Below, piece by piece: positions 42,556 through 51,493 of a DNA stretch of 64,000 nucleotides (the first letter of the stretch is position 1; every line of letters begins with the position of its first letter). The position numbers and the translations under genes were made by a program. The DNA lies in NCBI RefSeq assembly GCF_023155095.1, contig NZ_JAKNDA010000004.1, positions 186,001 to 250,000 on the forward strand, given 5' to 3'. This DNA comes from Idiomarina aminovorans (GTDB lineage Bacteria; Pseudomonadota; Gammaproteobacteria; Enterobacterales; Alteromonadaceae). The notes below the pieces were generated by a model. The model was given only the letters and a program-made list of their open reading frames with translations. It was not told the origin of the DNA and searched no databases.

Positions 42556-42897
42556 TTATTCAATCCGCAAACAATATTGCACCAGTGCCTCTCTAATACT
42601 TTGACGAGATTTTATAAAAAGCATCATGTAGGCTTTTTCGTCTTCAAGCCGATAAATGGCTCTTAATTGCTGGGCAGGCAAAATAAAATCACGATAATTG
42701 GTGAAACCTAAGTCAGATGCTTCTTCGCAAAGCGGGCTGCTCTCGGGGTACTGGGTAACTCTTTTTTCAAGAGTCTCTATAAAGCTAAATATTAAACTTC
42801 TTGCCTGCGACGTACCAACATACCTCGCCAAGTATTGACTATAGGCGCTAACTTGACGTTCGAATGTTTCAGTGTATTCAATACTAATTACCTTCAT
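42556..42897 (-). CDS. RelE/ParE-superfamily toxin
   Basis: A 113-residue toxin of the RelE/ParE superfamily. It starts MKVISIEYTETFERQVSAYS and has the typical helix-helix-beta order, with the conserved RDFILPAQQLRAIYRLE and a C-terminal IKSRQSIREAL. RelE members cut mRNA on the ribosome, whereas ParE members poison gyrase; the sequence does not decide which applies. The start overlaps the antitoxin end by 14 bases, the normal antitoxin-first arrangement of Phd/RelE pairs. Confidence 0.85.
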   Translation of the reverse strand: MKVISIEYTETFERQVSAYSQYLARYVGTSQARSLIFSFIETLEKRVTQYPESSPLCEEASDLGFTNYRDFILPAQQLRAIYRLEDEKAYMMLFIKSRQSIREALVQYCLRIE

Positions 42898-43156
42898 TCG
42901 TCAGCGCTCTATCAAGCGTAGAACGGAGCTGACCTGAAGATAAAGTCCGCCCAGCTTCCCGGTCTTTTTCCGCAAATGACATTAACTTCATAAAAGCCAT
43001 TTGTTCTTGCTGCATTTCATACTGAGCAGGGTCCTGAACCACATAGAGCGGCTCCCCATTCTGGGTGACGATAACAGGCTCCTCAACATTCATTGAGGCC
43101 AGTTCTTTTTTAAATTCTGAAACCGTTGTAATGCGTGATTGTTTAGTTTGATACAT
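42884..43156 (-). CDS. Phd/YefM-family antitoxin
   Basis: A 90-residue antitoxin of the Phd/YefM family. The N-terminal DNA-binding part reads RITTVSEFKKELASM and EPVIVTQNGEPLYVVQDP (the family hallmark: EPVxVTxNGxPxxV). The C-terminal half (QMAFMKLMSFAEKDREAG) is helical and should wrap the toxin. It is encoded upstream of and overlapping its toxin, and such antitoxins usually repress their own promoter. No strong ribosome-binding site is seen. Confidence 0.88.
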   Translation of the reverse strand: MYQTKQSRITTVSEFKKELASMNVEEPVIVTQNGEPLYVVQDPAQYEMQQEQMAFMKLMSFAEKDREAGRTLSSGQLRSTLDRALTNEGN

Positions 43157-43227
43157 TATCTGAACCCTATTGCGTTGGATTTAAAATTGTAGACGGTAAA
43201 CAGTGAAAGTCCAAATAAAGGCCAAAT

Positions 43228-44508
43228 TTAGACCTTATCGAACACCGAACCTGTATCGGGGCTGAATAACTTACTATAAAGCTTAGTCGCGTAATTGTCG
43301 GTCATGCCCGATATATAGTCGCAAATAACGCGTTTGGGGTTGTCTGAGTTTTTGTATTGTCTCAAAGTGGATTCAGGCAGCAATCGTTCCGGGTTCTCGC
43401 TCAATACCTGAAATAACTTCAGAATCATCATCTGACCTTTGTACTCCAGCACCTGCACCGACGAACTGCGAATAACATGCTTAAACACAAAGTCTTTTAA
43501 CACCTGCAGGGTATGTTCAATATGCTCAGGTAAGCGGGCCTGCAGATCCAGCCAGGGCGATTCAAATATCTGTTGCTCAACCACCTCAATGCAGGGCACA
43601 AAATGACCAATCAGCAGGCTAATGGCGTGCTTACGTGGTTTACTTTCGCCTGAAAACAGCTTTTCGGTATAGAACTCGGCATTTTTGGCAATAATGCTGT
43701 CTTTTAGCACCTTGTTCAGAACATCTTCGCGCCATTGCCTCTCTGTAACCAGGTTCAGCGCCAGAGAGTCTTCCAAATCGTGTATGCCGTAGGAAATGTC
43801 GTCTGCCAGTTCCATAATTGAGGTATCAAAAGCTTTATATTGCGCTTTGGTTTTGCCGTCTTTTGATTTAGTGGAGCGAAAAGTCGCTTTGTCTTTGGCG
43901 GTTAGCGGTTCCAGTACCCAGTCCAGCACGTCCTGTTCATCGTCATGAATAGACTTTGGTGGCTTAAAAGCGCTTAAATGGTCTTTAACTGAAAGTGAGC
44001 GAGTACTAACTTCGCTATGCAGAACCGGATACTTGAGCACGCCCAGTAATGTGCGACGAGTTAAATCCAGACCATCGTGGTCGGAATACTCCCCCAGCTT
44101 TGAAATAATGCGCAGCGTCTGCCCGTTACCTTCAAAGCCACCATCATTATACATGTGGTAATTCAACGCCACTTCGCCACCATGCCCGAACGGAGGGTGA
44201 CCAATATCGTGCGCCAGAGAAATGGCTTCAATTTGGAAGTAGGACGGTATCTGCGTCGAAATAGCGTCGTTATCGGCATACTTTTGCTTTAACTTCTCGC
44301 AAATGCCCGATCCAATCTGTGCCACCTCCATCGAATGCGTTAACCGCGTGCGGTAAAAATCACTTTCGCCCACGCCCAGCACCTGAGTCTTGGCCTGCAA
44401 GCGCCGAAACGCCGACGAATGAATAATACGCGCTCTGTCGCGCTGAGCATCGCTGTTGGGTGTGGCGGCATTAAAACTTGTGGTTTTCCCTGAGCGGCGT
44501 TGGAGCAT
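43228..44508 (-). CDS. Deoxyguanosinetriphosphate triphosphohydrolase-like protein (HD domain)
   Basis: A 426-residue HD-domain hydrolase of the dGTPase type, which splits dGTP (or other dNTPs) to deoxynucleoside and triphosphate. The metal ligands are His58 (RLTHSMEVAQIG) and His100-Asp101 (SLAHDIGHPPFGHGGE), with a further Asp in ELADDISYGIHDLED. The N-terminal RDRARIIHSSAFRRLQAKTQ is the family signature. Proteins of this class in Shewanella and E. coli have been reported to protect against phages by depleting dNTPs. Here it lies between two toxin-antitoxin modules, which strengthens a defence role without proving it. Confidence 0.93.
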   Translation of the reverse strand: MLQRRSGKTTSFNAATPNSDAQRDRARIIHSSAFRRLQAKTQVLGVGESDFYRTRLTHSMEVAQIGSGICEKLKQKYADNDAISTQIPSYFQIEAISLAHDIGHPPFGHGGEVALNYHMYNDGGFEGNGQTLRIISKLGEYSDHDGLDLTRRTLLGVLKYPVLHSEVSTRSLSVKDHLSAFKPPKSIHDDEQDVLDWVLEPLTAKDKATFRSTKSKDGKTKAQYKAFDTSIMELADDISYGIHDLEDSLALNLVTERQWREDVLNKVLKDSIIAKNAEFYTEKLFSGESKPRKHAISLLIGHFVPCIEVVEQQIFESPWLDLQARLPEHIEHTLQVLKDFVFKHVIRSSSVQVLEYKGQMMILKLFQVLSENPERLLPESTLRQYKNSDNPKRVICDYISGMTDNYATKLYSKLFSPDTGSVFDKV

Positions 44509-44658
44509 AGCAAAATGTCTTAGTTTGTTTTTCTATAACCACAGCAAAACAAATTTTTGTCGGTTTGCCCAGTTTTAATACCGCCAATGTAAGACATTTA
44601 TATCAATGCCTTACCAATTGATAGTTTAAGAGCTCAAATTTAGTATAACTACACCAAC

Positions 44659-44687
44659 TTGACGCACAACGCTGTTGTGCATAAGAT
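44659..44687 (+). promoter_or_regulatory. higBA promoter with inverted-repeat operator in the spacer
   Basis: A -35 TTGACG (44659-44664) and a -10 TAAGAT (44682-44687) are separated by 17 bases. The spacer contains an inverted repeat with 7-base arms, GCACAAC (44664-44670) and GTTGTGC (44674-44680). This is the layout expected for autorepression by the HigA antitoxin. Start codon of higB is 24 bases downstream. Confidence 0.75.
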
Positions 44688-44710
44688 AAATGCAAAGTGA
44701 TCAGTGAACC

Positions 44711-45004
44711 ATGGCTGTAAAATTCAGGGACGACTGGCTAGAGCGATTCTACGAAGATAATATCAGCCACAAGAAAATACCAAAGATCATCAAAGGAGCG
44801 CTCTTCAGGAAGCTCGAAATTTTAGATGCTGCAACGCAGGAATCAGATTTAAGGGTTCCCCCGGGTAATCGCTTCGAATATTTAAAAGGAAAACTTTCGG
44901 GGTGTTGTTCTATCCGGGTTAACAAACAGTATCGACTTATTTTCCGCTGGGGAAACGGTATCGCCCAAGATACGTACCTGGATCCACACGTTTACCAAAG
45001 TTAA
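44711..45004 (+). CDS. higB: HigB-type toxin
   Basis: A 97-residue RelE-superfamily toxin of the HigB branch, an mRNA interferase acting on translating ribosomes. The motif LRVPPGNRFEYLKGKLSGCC followed by SIRVNKQYRLIFRW is the classic HigB signature. It precedes its antitoxin, the reverse order typical of higBA, with 11 bases between. A promoter with an embedded operator lies directly upstream. Confidence 0.92.
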   Translation: MAVKFRDDWLERFYEDNISHKKIPKIIKGALFRKLEILDAATQESDLRVPPGNRFEYLKGKLSGCCSIRVNKQYRLIFRWGNGIAQDTYLDPHVYQS

Positions 45005-45015
45005 AAAGGATAATT

Positions 45016-45339
45016 ATGAGAGACACAAAACGTCGCCCGGTATCCGTTGGCCAGATGCTAATAACCGAGTTTCTTGAACCGATGAACATTGAAATAAAAG
45101 AGCTCGCTGATGCCATGAGAGTACACAGAAACACGCTCAGCCGAATTGTTCATGACAAAGGAGCTTTGACCGCACCTATGGCGATTAAATTAGCTGCCGC
45201 TTTGGGTAACACCCCGGAGTTTTGGTTAAACATTCAGCACGCCGTCGAAATCTGGGACGTGCGTCACCGGGCATACGAACAAGAAGCTGAAAATGTAAAA
45301 CGCTTGAAACCCCAAGCTAAACCTTACCAGCAGGCTTGA
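45016..45339 (+). CDS. higA: HigA-type antitoxin
   Basis: A 107-residue XRE-family antitoxin of HigB. The conserved start RRPVSVGQMLITEFLEPMNI leads into a helix-turn-helix (IKELADAMRVHRNTLSRIVH) and LGNTPEFWLNIQHAVEIWD, the HigA hallmark. It should neutralise HigB and repress the higBA promoter at the inverted repeat 44664-44680. The start follows AAAAGGATA at normal spacing. Confidence 0.93.
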   Translation: MRDTKRRPVSVGQMLITEFLEPMNIEIKELADAMRVHRNTLSRIVHDKGALTAPMAIKLAAALGNTPEFWLNIQHAVEIWDVRHRAYEQEAENVKRLKPQAKPYQQA

Positions 45340-45360
45340 TGGAGCGACGGCTTTAACAAT

Positions 45361-45501
45361 TCAATAAACCCGCTGCTTTTGTTGCTCGTAATTAAGCTTC
45401 ATAGCAGCTTTCGCCAGCTCAATTTCACTCTCGGGAATATCGCGCAGCTTTAGCGTGCCTGCCACTGACTGAAAGCTGGCACACTCATTGCTACTTCCTG
45501 A
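45361..45501 (-). pseudogene. Possible 3' gene remnant of unknown family
   Basis: A 46-codon open stretch without a proper start reads NECASFQSVAGTLKLRDIPE and then SEIELAKAAMKLNYEQQKQR before its stop. The even codon use and charged amphipathic helix look protein-like, but I do not recognise the family. It lies directly after higA, on the opposite strand. It may be the end of a lost gene or a chance open frame. Confidence 0.25.
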
Positions 45502-45574
45502 TCAAAAGCACTAATTGCGTTTTAAACAGGCAAGCCTTTGCCACTTGGCGGCAACTTTTGGTGAGGAGAAAGAA

Positions 45575-46222
45575 ATGGACATTAACCCCGTCAGTAATAA
45601 CGCGAGTTATCCAGTAACAATAGCAACGCAAAATGACAAAGCTAAAGAGCCTGTCAGCAAAGACACAGCTCCGGGCGAAGACAGAGAATCGCTGATAGAC
45701 CAAGCCTATCGCAGCATATTGCTGAACCGCATGGGTGTTGATACCGAACAGCTCGAAGAAATTGAGAAAAAGATAGAAGAGCTGGAAAGTAAAGAAAACC
45801 TGAATAGAGAAGAAAAAGACAAGCTGGAAAGTTTAATGGCAGCCCGCGACCAGCTTTTTGAAGATGCTATGCGCCGCCAGGCCGAAGAAGGCAATAATGA
45901 CAAGCAGTCGGGCATTCCCATAGCAATAACTGAGACCTTTAATCCGCGCCAGATTTCGCCCAACGATATGAGTGAACTGGCCAGCCAGCTGTTTGATGCC
46001 GGCGTCATTACCAATCAGCAACGTAGTGCAATGAGCTTTCAAATTTCCAAAACCAGTTTGCACAAAACCTATACGCCGGAATCTCAGCAAATAGACCCGG
46101 ATGAGCCTATGGATTTTGTAAAGCACTGGCAGAGTCGCGTAAAAGCCAACGACTCTTTTGATGTATCACCAAAAGAAAAAGCGAAAGACCAAGGTATTTT
46201 GGATGTGTTACGGCAGGTTTAA
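45575..46222 (+). CDS. Hypothetical coiled-coil protein
   Basis: A 215-residue soluble protein that I do not recognise. A disordered N-terminus (MDINPVSNNASYPVTIATQN) is followed by an acidic coiled coil (about residues 55-100; LEEIEKKIEELESKENLNRE) and a C-terminal half with ISPNDMSELASQLFDAGVIT. The ATG at 45575 follows GAGGAG at good spacing. No signal peptide or membrane helix is present. It lies between higBA and a third toxin gene. It could be a structural or phage-like protein, or an ordinary conserved hypothetical of Alteromonadales. Confidence 0.7.
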   Translation: MDINPVSNNASYPVTIATQNDKAKEPVSKDTAPGEDRESLIDQAYRSILLNRMGVDTEQLEEIEKKIEELESKENLNREEKDKLESLMAARDQLFEDAMRRQAEEGNNDKQSGIPIAITETFNPRQISPNDMSELASQLFDAGVITNQQRSAMSFQISKTSLHKTYTPESQQIDPDEPMDFVKHWQSRVKANDSFDVSPKEKAKDQGILDVLRQV

Positions 46223-46330
46223 TTCAAACTTGCCCTAAATAGATGACATGGATTAAACGACTTTTCTGATAGAGACTTCCAAAATCCACCTCTAGTATTA
46301 GCCTCTTTACAAATCGACTGGGTTTTAGGC

Positions 46331-46702
46331 ATGGCTAAGCAATTCGCATTTATTAATAAGCAAGCAAAAAAGGAGTTTTTGGAGCTCCCCGTCGAAAAGA
46401 GAAAACGCTTTTCTGATTCGTTGAACGTTATTGCTGGTGATCAGGGCGATCTCACTCCAGAAAGCTACCGTGAAGGTGATGCTGTCCGTTCAAAAGTTTT
46501 AAAAGGGGCTTTTTCTCAAATAACTCAGCTTTCCATAAATGGCAAACCAGCTTATCGCGTCGTATATTGCGCAAAATTTAATAACACCGTTTATATCTTA
46601 CACTCTTGGACAAAAACCTCTGAGAAAACAGATAGAAAGGCGATGACCACTTTAAAAGGTCGGCTACTAGAACTAAGAAGTAAATTAAGCATTAAAATTT
46701 AG
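46331..46702 (+). CDS. RelE/Gp49-type toxin
   Basis: A 123-residue toxin-like protein of the phage-derived Gp49/HigB (PF05973-like) group. The core is VRSKVLKGAFSQITQLSING, PAYRVVYCAKFNNTVYILHSW and TKTSEKTDRKAMTTLKGRLL; the 'YILHsW.KKT.KT...' block is the hallmark. Members cut mRNA during translation. The antitoxin gene begins 66 bases downstream, so this is a toxin-first module. Confidence 0.82.
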   Translation: MAKQFAFINKQAKKEFLELPVEKRKRFSDSLNVIAGDQGDLTPESYREGDAVRSKVLKGAFSQITQLSINGKPAYRVVYCAKFNNTVYILHSWTKTSEKTDRKAMTTLKGRLLELRSKLSIKI

Positions 46703-46768
46703 CAATTGCAAATATATCAGTAGAGATATAAAATTTACCCATCTTCATCAGTAAAAGAGTCCCACACT

Positions 46769-47083
46769 ATGAGTTTAAAATACGACAATATATTTTCCGT
46801 TGGCTTAGAAGACAAGCCGGAAGAAGCTTTAGAGCTGCAAACCCGCTCTGACTTAATGCTCGTTTTGAGAAATATCATTGCTGAAAAAGAATGGCCGCAA
46901 AAAGTGGCAAGCAAGCAGCTAGGTCTTACTCAGCCACAAGTAAGCGATCTAGTTAACGGGCGTATAGAAAAATTTCGTTCTGACCGTTTACTTAAGTGTC
47001 TGGGCCAACTCGGGTTTGTTCTACGACCGAAATACGAAGAACAAACACTAAGAGTTGATGTTGTAAAACATAAGGTGGCCTAA
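46769..47083 (+). CDS. XRE-family antitoxin (HTH_37 type)
   Basis: A 104-residue helix-turn-helix protein with the pattern of antitoxins paired with Gp49-like toxins: LQTRSDLMLVLRNIIAEKEW, then QKVASKQLGLTQPQVSDLVN GRI as the DNA-binding helix pair, and a short C-terminus. It probably neutralises the preceding toxin and represses their shared promoter. The stop overlaps that of the convergent esterase by four bases. Confidence 0.85.
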   Translation: MSLKYDNIFSVGLEDKPEEALELQTRSDLMLVLRNIIAEKEWPQKVASKQLGLTQPQVSDLVNGRIEKFRSDRLLKCLGQLGFVLRPKYEEQTLRVDVVKHKVA

Positions 47084-48237
47084 TCAATAGACTTAACGGC
47101 TGCCTCCAAATCCGCATTCTGCGCTTCAATTTCGCTGATGTATTTTGACCCATGCTCACGCGCCAGCTTAATGGCCTTATTCGACGCTTTTAGCGCATTT
47201 TCATTGTCGTCATTCATTGAATACAGCGTTGCCAGGCTGTCCCACAGAATTTCGGACTGGTCGAATACCTCAACGCCCTTTGCAAGAATTTCCACGCCCC
47301 ATTCCAATTTGTCTTCATAGGCCGCTTTTAAGCCATACACATTGTACTGATGAACCGACATAGGGAAATTATGGCCAACGGTTTTTGCATAAGCGCTATA
47401 GTGTTCCTGCAGTTGCTTAAGCGATTTAATTTCAATATTCGGCACCGCATTGAAGCCACGAAAAATCGATTTAAGCCCTTCAACGTTGCCAATTAAAGGC
47501 GTGCTGTCGTGAGTTTCATTAGGGAACCGCTTTGACTCCCAGTCAAGCTGCGATTCCGGCATGGATTTAAGCACCTCTAACACGCGCTCAAAGCTCTCCG
47601 CCATTTCGTTGGGCTCGTTAGCCATACTGATAAACCAACGCGACGGTAGTGTTTCTCTATTTTGCGTCGCGGTTTTTAGCTCTTTAATCAGTACAAAATC
47701 GTCCCACCAAAGGCTTGGGCTCACCGATATTGCCGCATTGATAAAATCAGAATGATGCGTCGCCAAATAACTGGTGTAGAGCCCCGAAAGCGAGTGACCG
47801 GTAACCACAGTGTAAGGCGCTACTCTGTACTTCTTCTCTAACTCAGGCAGGAATTCATCACGCAAAAAGCGGGTGTACTGCTCAGCACCGCCAGAGCGTT
47901 CAGCGTAAGCTTCCATTTTTGTGTGAGTAAAACGCTTTAAGCGATTTCTTGCACTGACCCCAACAACAATCATTTCCGGCACAATAGAAAACGTACTGAG
48001 AAAATTCACATTACCGGCAATATGCTCAAACTGCGTCGAGCCGTCCATGACTAACAGCACCGGATACTCAAAACTGTCGGAATGACCATAGCTTTCCGGC
48101 AATGCAACTCGCGCGGTTATGCCCTCATCAATGAGTTTAGATTGCATTGTGAAGAGTTCGGAAGCCTGGATGCTGACGGTAAAAAGGAATAATAGACAGG
48201 TGAGTGCTTGAGTTAGTTTTAGATAGGAAAAGGGCAT
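47080..48237 (-). CDS. Exported alpha/beta-hydrolase, esterase D/Fes-like
   Basis: A 385-residue exported hydrolase. The signal peptide ends SIQASELF. The catalytic domain belongs to the 'putative esterase' family (PF00756), which includes Fes/IroE siderophore esterases and S-formylglutathione hydrolase; the nucleophile serine is in TGHSLSGLYT, with SPSLWWDD nearby and His in NETHDSTPL. The last 90 residues look like two TPR-type helix pairs (LEWGVEILAKGVEVF, LWDSLATLYSMNDDNENALK). With so many siderophore receptors in the window, a siderophore-related ester is a fair guess, but the substrate is not known. Confidence 0.82.
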   Translation of the reverse strand: MPFSYLKLTQALTCLLFLFTVSIQASELFTMQSKLIDEGITARVALPESYGHSDSFEYPVLLVMDGSTQFEHIAGNVNFLSTFSIVPEMIVVGVSARNRLKRFTHTKMEAYAERSGGAEQYTRFLRDEFLPELEKKYRVAPYTVVTGHSLSGLYTSYLATHHSDFINAAISVSPSLWWDDFVLIKELKTATQNRETLPSRWFISMANEPNEMAESFERVLEVLKSMPESQLDWESKRFPNETHDSTPLIGNVEGLKSIFRGFNAVPNIEIKSLKQLQEHYSAYAKTVGHNFPMSVHQYNVYGLKAAYEDKLEWGVEILAKGVEVFDQSEILWDSLATLYSMNDDNENALKASNKAIKLAREHGSKYISEIEAQNADLEAAVKSID

Positions 48238-48317
48238 GAGATCAGTAAGTTACTGGGTAGTGGGGGTATGTTAGTGCTATTTGGGTTGGGTGGCAATTAG
48301 CATTAACTGAATTTAGA

Positions 48318-48345
48318 TGTTGCGGAAGGTTCCCTTACCGCAACA
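48318..48345 (-). repeat. Inverted repeat over the stop codon of the PLD-helicase gene
   Basis: TGTTGCGG (48318-48325) and CCGCAACA (48338-48345) form an 8-bp stem around a 12-base loop that contains the stop codon. No T-run follows on the minus strand, so it may be a weak terminator or an mRNA-stability element. Confidence 0.4.
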
Positions 48346-51300
48346 CATTAAATGCCTGATAAAGCCTCGTAGGAAGTTTATGCTCCAACTGCCAGGTGAT
48401 ATTCATTGGCCGCTCTCCATGACTATCGATAAATTTAACAGGACCACAAGCTTTGTAAGCAGACTGCTTGTTCTCTCTAACAAATAATTGGAACTGCCAG
48501 CCATTAGTGTCGCTCTCAATGTAACGCTTTCCTGTCGGGGTATGAGGAGATGCTGTATTTTGCGACTGCCAATGAAACTTTTCTCGACTGATCGCATAAT
48601 CGTTGTAAGCAACACCTTCGTGCACAGCATCAGCTTTATCTAAAGTAACGAAAAGTAACTCGAGTTTTTGGTTCTGAAAGCGCAACACTCCCTCTCTAAA
48701 TACTTTACGTTCATCCTCATTCAAAAAACCAACCGCAGTCAGTATTTCGCGAATTTGGTATGAGGAGTGAAGTTTTAATAAGGTATTTTCTAACCCAGGT
48801 AATGGCTCAAAAACATAATTTGTTTTCGCGTCCAGCAAGCTCGCTAACTGATTGAGCTCTTTCGCCGCTTCAGGTTCCTTGTGCAAGCGATGTATAAAAC
48901 CGACTCCACTACCCACACGTTCATTCTGGTAGTCAACCTGGTATGCCAGCATCAGTGCGTACTGCTTCGCTTTGTCATTCCATTCAATAGATTCGATTTT
49001 GCTAGTAGCTTCCTTGATACAGTGCAAATAGTCCGGGTCATCGATATGCAACAAACCGATAAAACGCTTACTAAAATAGACTTCCTCGTCAGTTGCATCG
49101 CCTGCAATTAAACTGGCCGCACGTTTAAGATTCGTCCACCCTGTGTTATTACCGCTCCCACGATAGATATCTGTCAGTTCGAGTTGCTGCTCATTAAGAA
49201 ACTCAGGTAATGAGACGTTATTACTACCTTTAATACGAGCGAAATGATTGAGCTCGTTACGTAACTGATCCCATCGTTGATTGATTGCTTGGCGCAAACT
49301 CCCCAATATCGATTCACGCGCCTCTTTTTGAAGTTGCAAATAACAACCACTCGGTAGCTTTCCGAAGCCATTTTGTACGCCGTCAAAAACTTCTTTTCGC
49401 GTTAGGCCTGTTATTGCTCCGTACAAAACATCAAAACGGAATCCGGCGCGGTGCTGGCCGACAAAATCAAGCACTAAGCAGCTTTCTTTTTCCGGATGTA
49501 ACCGAAGTCCTCTGCCAATTTGTTGCTGAAATAAGGTGACACTTTGAGTAGGGCGCAGCAATAAGAGAGTATCTACAAAAGGCAGATCAACACCTTCGTT
49601 GTAAAGGTCCACGGTAACTAGAACATTAATTTCTTTGCTTTCCAGTTTTCTTGGCAAAGACGTCCGCTCATCATCCGAGCTTTCGCCATATATTAATGCC
49701 GCTGGAACTCCTGCGTCGTTAAACTTTTTAGTCATGAACCGCGCATGATTAACATCCACACAAAACGCCAGAGCGCGTGAATCCCTTATGTTATTGACCA
49801 CTTCATCCCAAGCCCTAACAACATTTCGGGCGCGAACATCGTTTTCGGAAAGAATATCGCTAAGATCACTACGCCCGTCACCGTTTGTCCAGTTAACCTG
49901 CCGATAGTCTTGACCATCATCGCACGCATAATATTCAAACGGCGCTAATAATTGCTGATATACAGCGTTCCAAAGTCGCATTTGGACGGAGGGTGAACCG
50001 TCCGGCCGACAATCGAAATAGGACAGAATATTATTATTATCGCCGCGCTCAGGGGTCGCCGTTAGCCCAAGAAGGTATTTAGGCTCGACTCGTGAAACAA
50101 CTTCATCGAAGCTTCGAGCGGCGATGTGGTGGCACTCATCAACCACCACCACTTGCCAGTGGCTATCTGGATATCTGTCCAAAAGTTTTCTAGACCGAAT
50201 ACTCTGAACCGTGACAAACAGATGATCATACTGATTAGGGTCATGACGCCCAGTCATTAAATCACCAAAATTTGCGTCTTTAAGTATTTGCCTGTAGGTA
50301 GTCAAAGATTGGCTAAGGATTTCTTCTCTATGGGCAATAAACAATAACCGAGGACGTCCTTTTTCATACTCACAAATACGGCGATAATCGAAGGCTGCCA
50401 TAACCGTCTTGCCGGTTCCCGTAGCGGCGACCAGTAAATTTTTATAACGTCCATGTGCGCGTTCATTATCCAGCTGTTCTAAAATATCCGCTTGAAAAGG
50501 TTTAGCCGTAATGTCAAAAAACGTGGTTGTTATGTGATCAGGCAAATTTCTACCACCTGACTCTCTGCTTAGTGCCTCTTTTAATGCCGCTACATGCTCA
50601 ATGTCATTTGGGTCATACGGCTGGAATTCTCCGTCCTCCCACAATGTTTCAAAATGAGCCTTTGCTCGCGAGTAAAGGTTATGTTGCCCGCGTTCGGTAA
50701 ATTTAACAGTCCACTCTAAGCCGCCCATTAACGCCGCGCCAGACAAATTCGCGCTGCCGACATAAGCACTACCGAAACCGGTTTTACGTTCAAACATCCA
50801 AGCTTTTGCGTGCAATCGAGTGCGACGACCATCTAATGAGACGCGAACTTCGCAATTGGGTAGCCGCGCTAACATATCCAGCGCGTTCTTCTCGGTAGCG
50901 CCAATATAAGTTGTGGTTAATACTCGAATTGATGTTTTGCTATTACCCTGAGCATCAGTCGCAGTAATTTGCTTCAAAACATCATAGATTTTGCGCACTC
51001 CGGAAACGGTGATAAAGCTCACTAAGATGTCGACATGATCACTGCAAGATAACTCTGCAATTAACTCATGTAATAACGCAGGAGAGTCTTTTCCTGCGGT
51101 AAACAACCACGGCTGAGCTAACCCTATTTGTGGAAGTTCTGGTTTCTCGCCTCTTCGATAAACTGAACGCAGCACTTTAGGAGGCGATATAAATTCATCA
51201 ATTATGGCTTCCGCTTTATGTTCTTTTAATTGTTTGCGTGAGTGCTGGAGTAAACTATTTAAAAGCTCGACCTGCTGGCTTAACTTCTCATTTTCAGTGA

Positions 51301-51493
51301 GTTTTTGTCCTTCACCAACTGCGGCTAGTAGCCTAGACAACTGCTCCGAAAGCGCTTCAACTAACCTCTCATGACTGTTTTCTAGGCTTAAATTCTCGAG
51401 TTCTGCAACAAGATTATCGTCCTGTGTGAAAAGCTCATTTTCCACTGCTGAGGTTTGAAGTAAATCATAAATGCCTCGGTGCAAATTAGGCAT
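48335..51493 (-). CDS. PLD-nuclease-like / SF2 helicase / DUF3427 protein
   Basis: A 1052-residue protein with several modules. Residues 1-130 are helical. A phospholipase D-like nuclease domain follows (about 130-300) with HAKAWMF near 227 and VGSANLSGAALMGGLE. The SF2 helicase has Walker A (AATGTGKTVMAAFDY, about 357), DECHH (about 449), LLGLTATPERGDN, and motif VI QQIGRGLRLHPEK. The C-terminal 400 residues match the DUF3427 type with poorly defined function. It begins eight bases inside the end of recD and is thus the last gene of a recC-recB-recD operon. Nuclease-helicase combinations of this kind are typical of restriction or defence proteins. Function not established. Confidence 0.88.
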   Translation of the reverse strand: MPNLHRGIYDLLQTSAVENELFTQDDNLVAELENLSLENSHERLVEALSEQLSRLLAAVGEGQKLTENEKLSQQVELLNSLLQHSRKQLKEHKAEAIIDEFISPPKVLRSVYRRGEKPELPQIGLAQPWLFTAGKDSPALLHELIAELSCSDHVDILVSFITVSGVRKIYDVLKQITATDAQGNSKTSIRVLTTTYIGATEKNALDMLARLPNCEVRVSLDGRRTRLHAKAWMFERKTGFGSAYVGSANLSGAALMGGLEWTVKFTERGQHNLYSRAKAHFETLWEDGEFQPYDPNDIEHVAALKEALSRESGGRNLPDHITTTFFDITAKPFQADILEQLDNERAHGRYKNLLVAATGTGKTVMAAFDYRRICEYEKGRPRLLFIAHREEILSQSLTTYRQILKDANFGDLMTGRHDPNQYDHLFVTVQSIRSRKLLDRYPDSHWQVVVVDECHHIAARSFDEVVSRVEPKYLLGLTATPERGDNNNILSYFDCRPDGSPSVQMRLWNAVYQQLLAPFEYYACDDGQDYRQVNWTNGDGRSDLSDILSENDVRARNVVRAWDEVVNNIRDSRALAFCVDVNHARFMTKKFNDAGVPAALIYGESSDDERTSLPRKLESKEINVLVTVDLYNEGVDLPFVDTLLLLRPTQSVTLFQQQIGRGLRLHPEKESCLVLDFVGQHRAGFRFDVLYGAITGLTRKEVFDGVQNGFGKLPSGCYLQLQKEARESILGSLRQAINQRWDQLRNELNHFARIKGSNNVSLPEFLNEQQLELTDIYRGSGNNTGWTNLKRAASLIAGDATDEEVYFSKRFIGLLHIDDPDYLHCIKEATSKIESIEWNDKAKQYALMLAYQVDYQNERVGSGVGFIHRLHKEPEAAKELNQLASLLDAKTNYVFEPLPGLENTLLKLHSSYQIREILTAVGFLNEDERKVFREGVLRFQNQKLELLFVTLDKADAVHEGVAYNDYAISREKFHWQSQNTASPHTPTGKRYIESDTNGWQFQLFVRENKQSAYKACGPVKFIDSHGERPMNITWQLEHKLPTRLYQAFNVLR

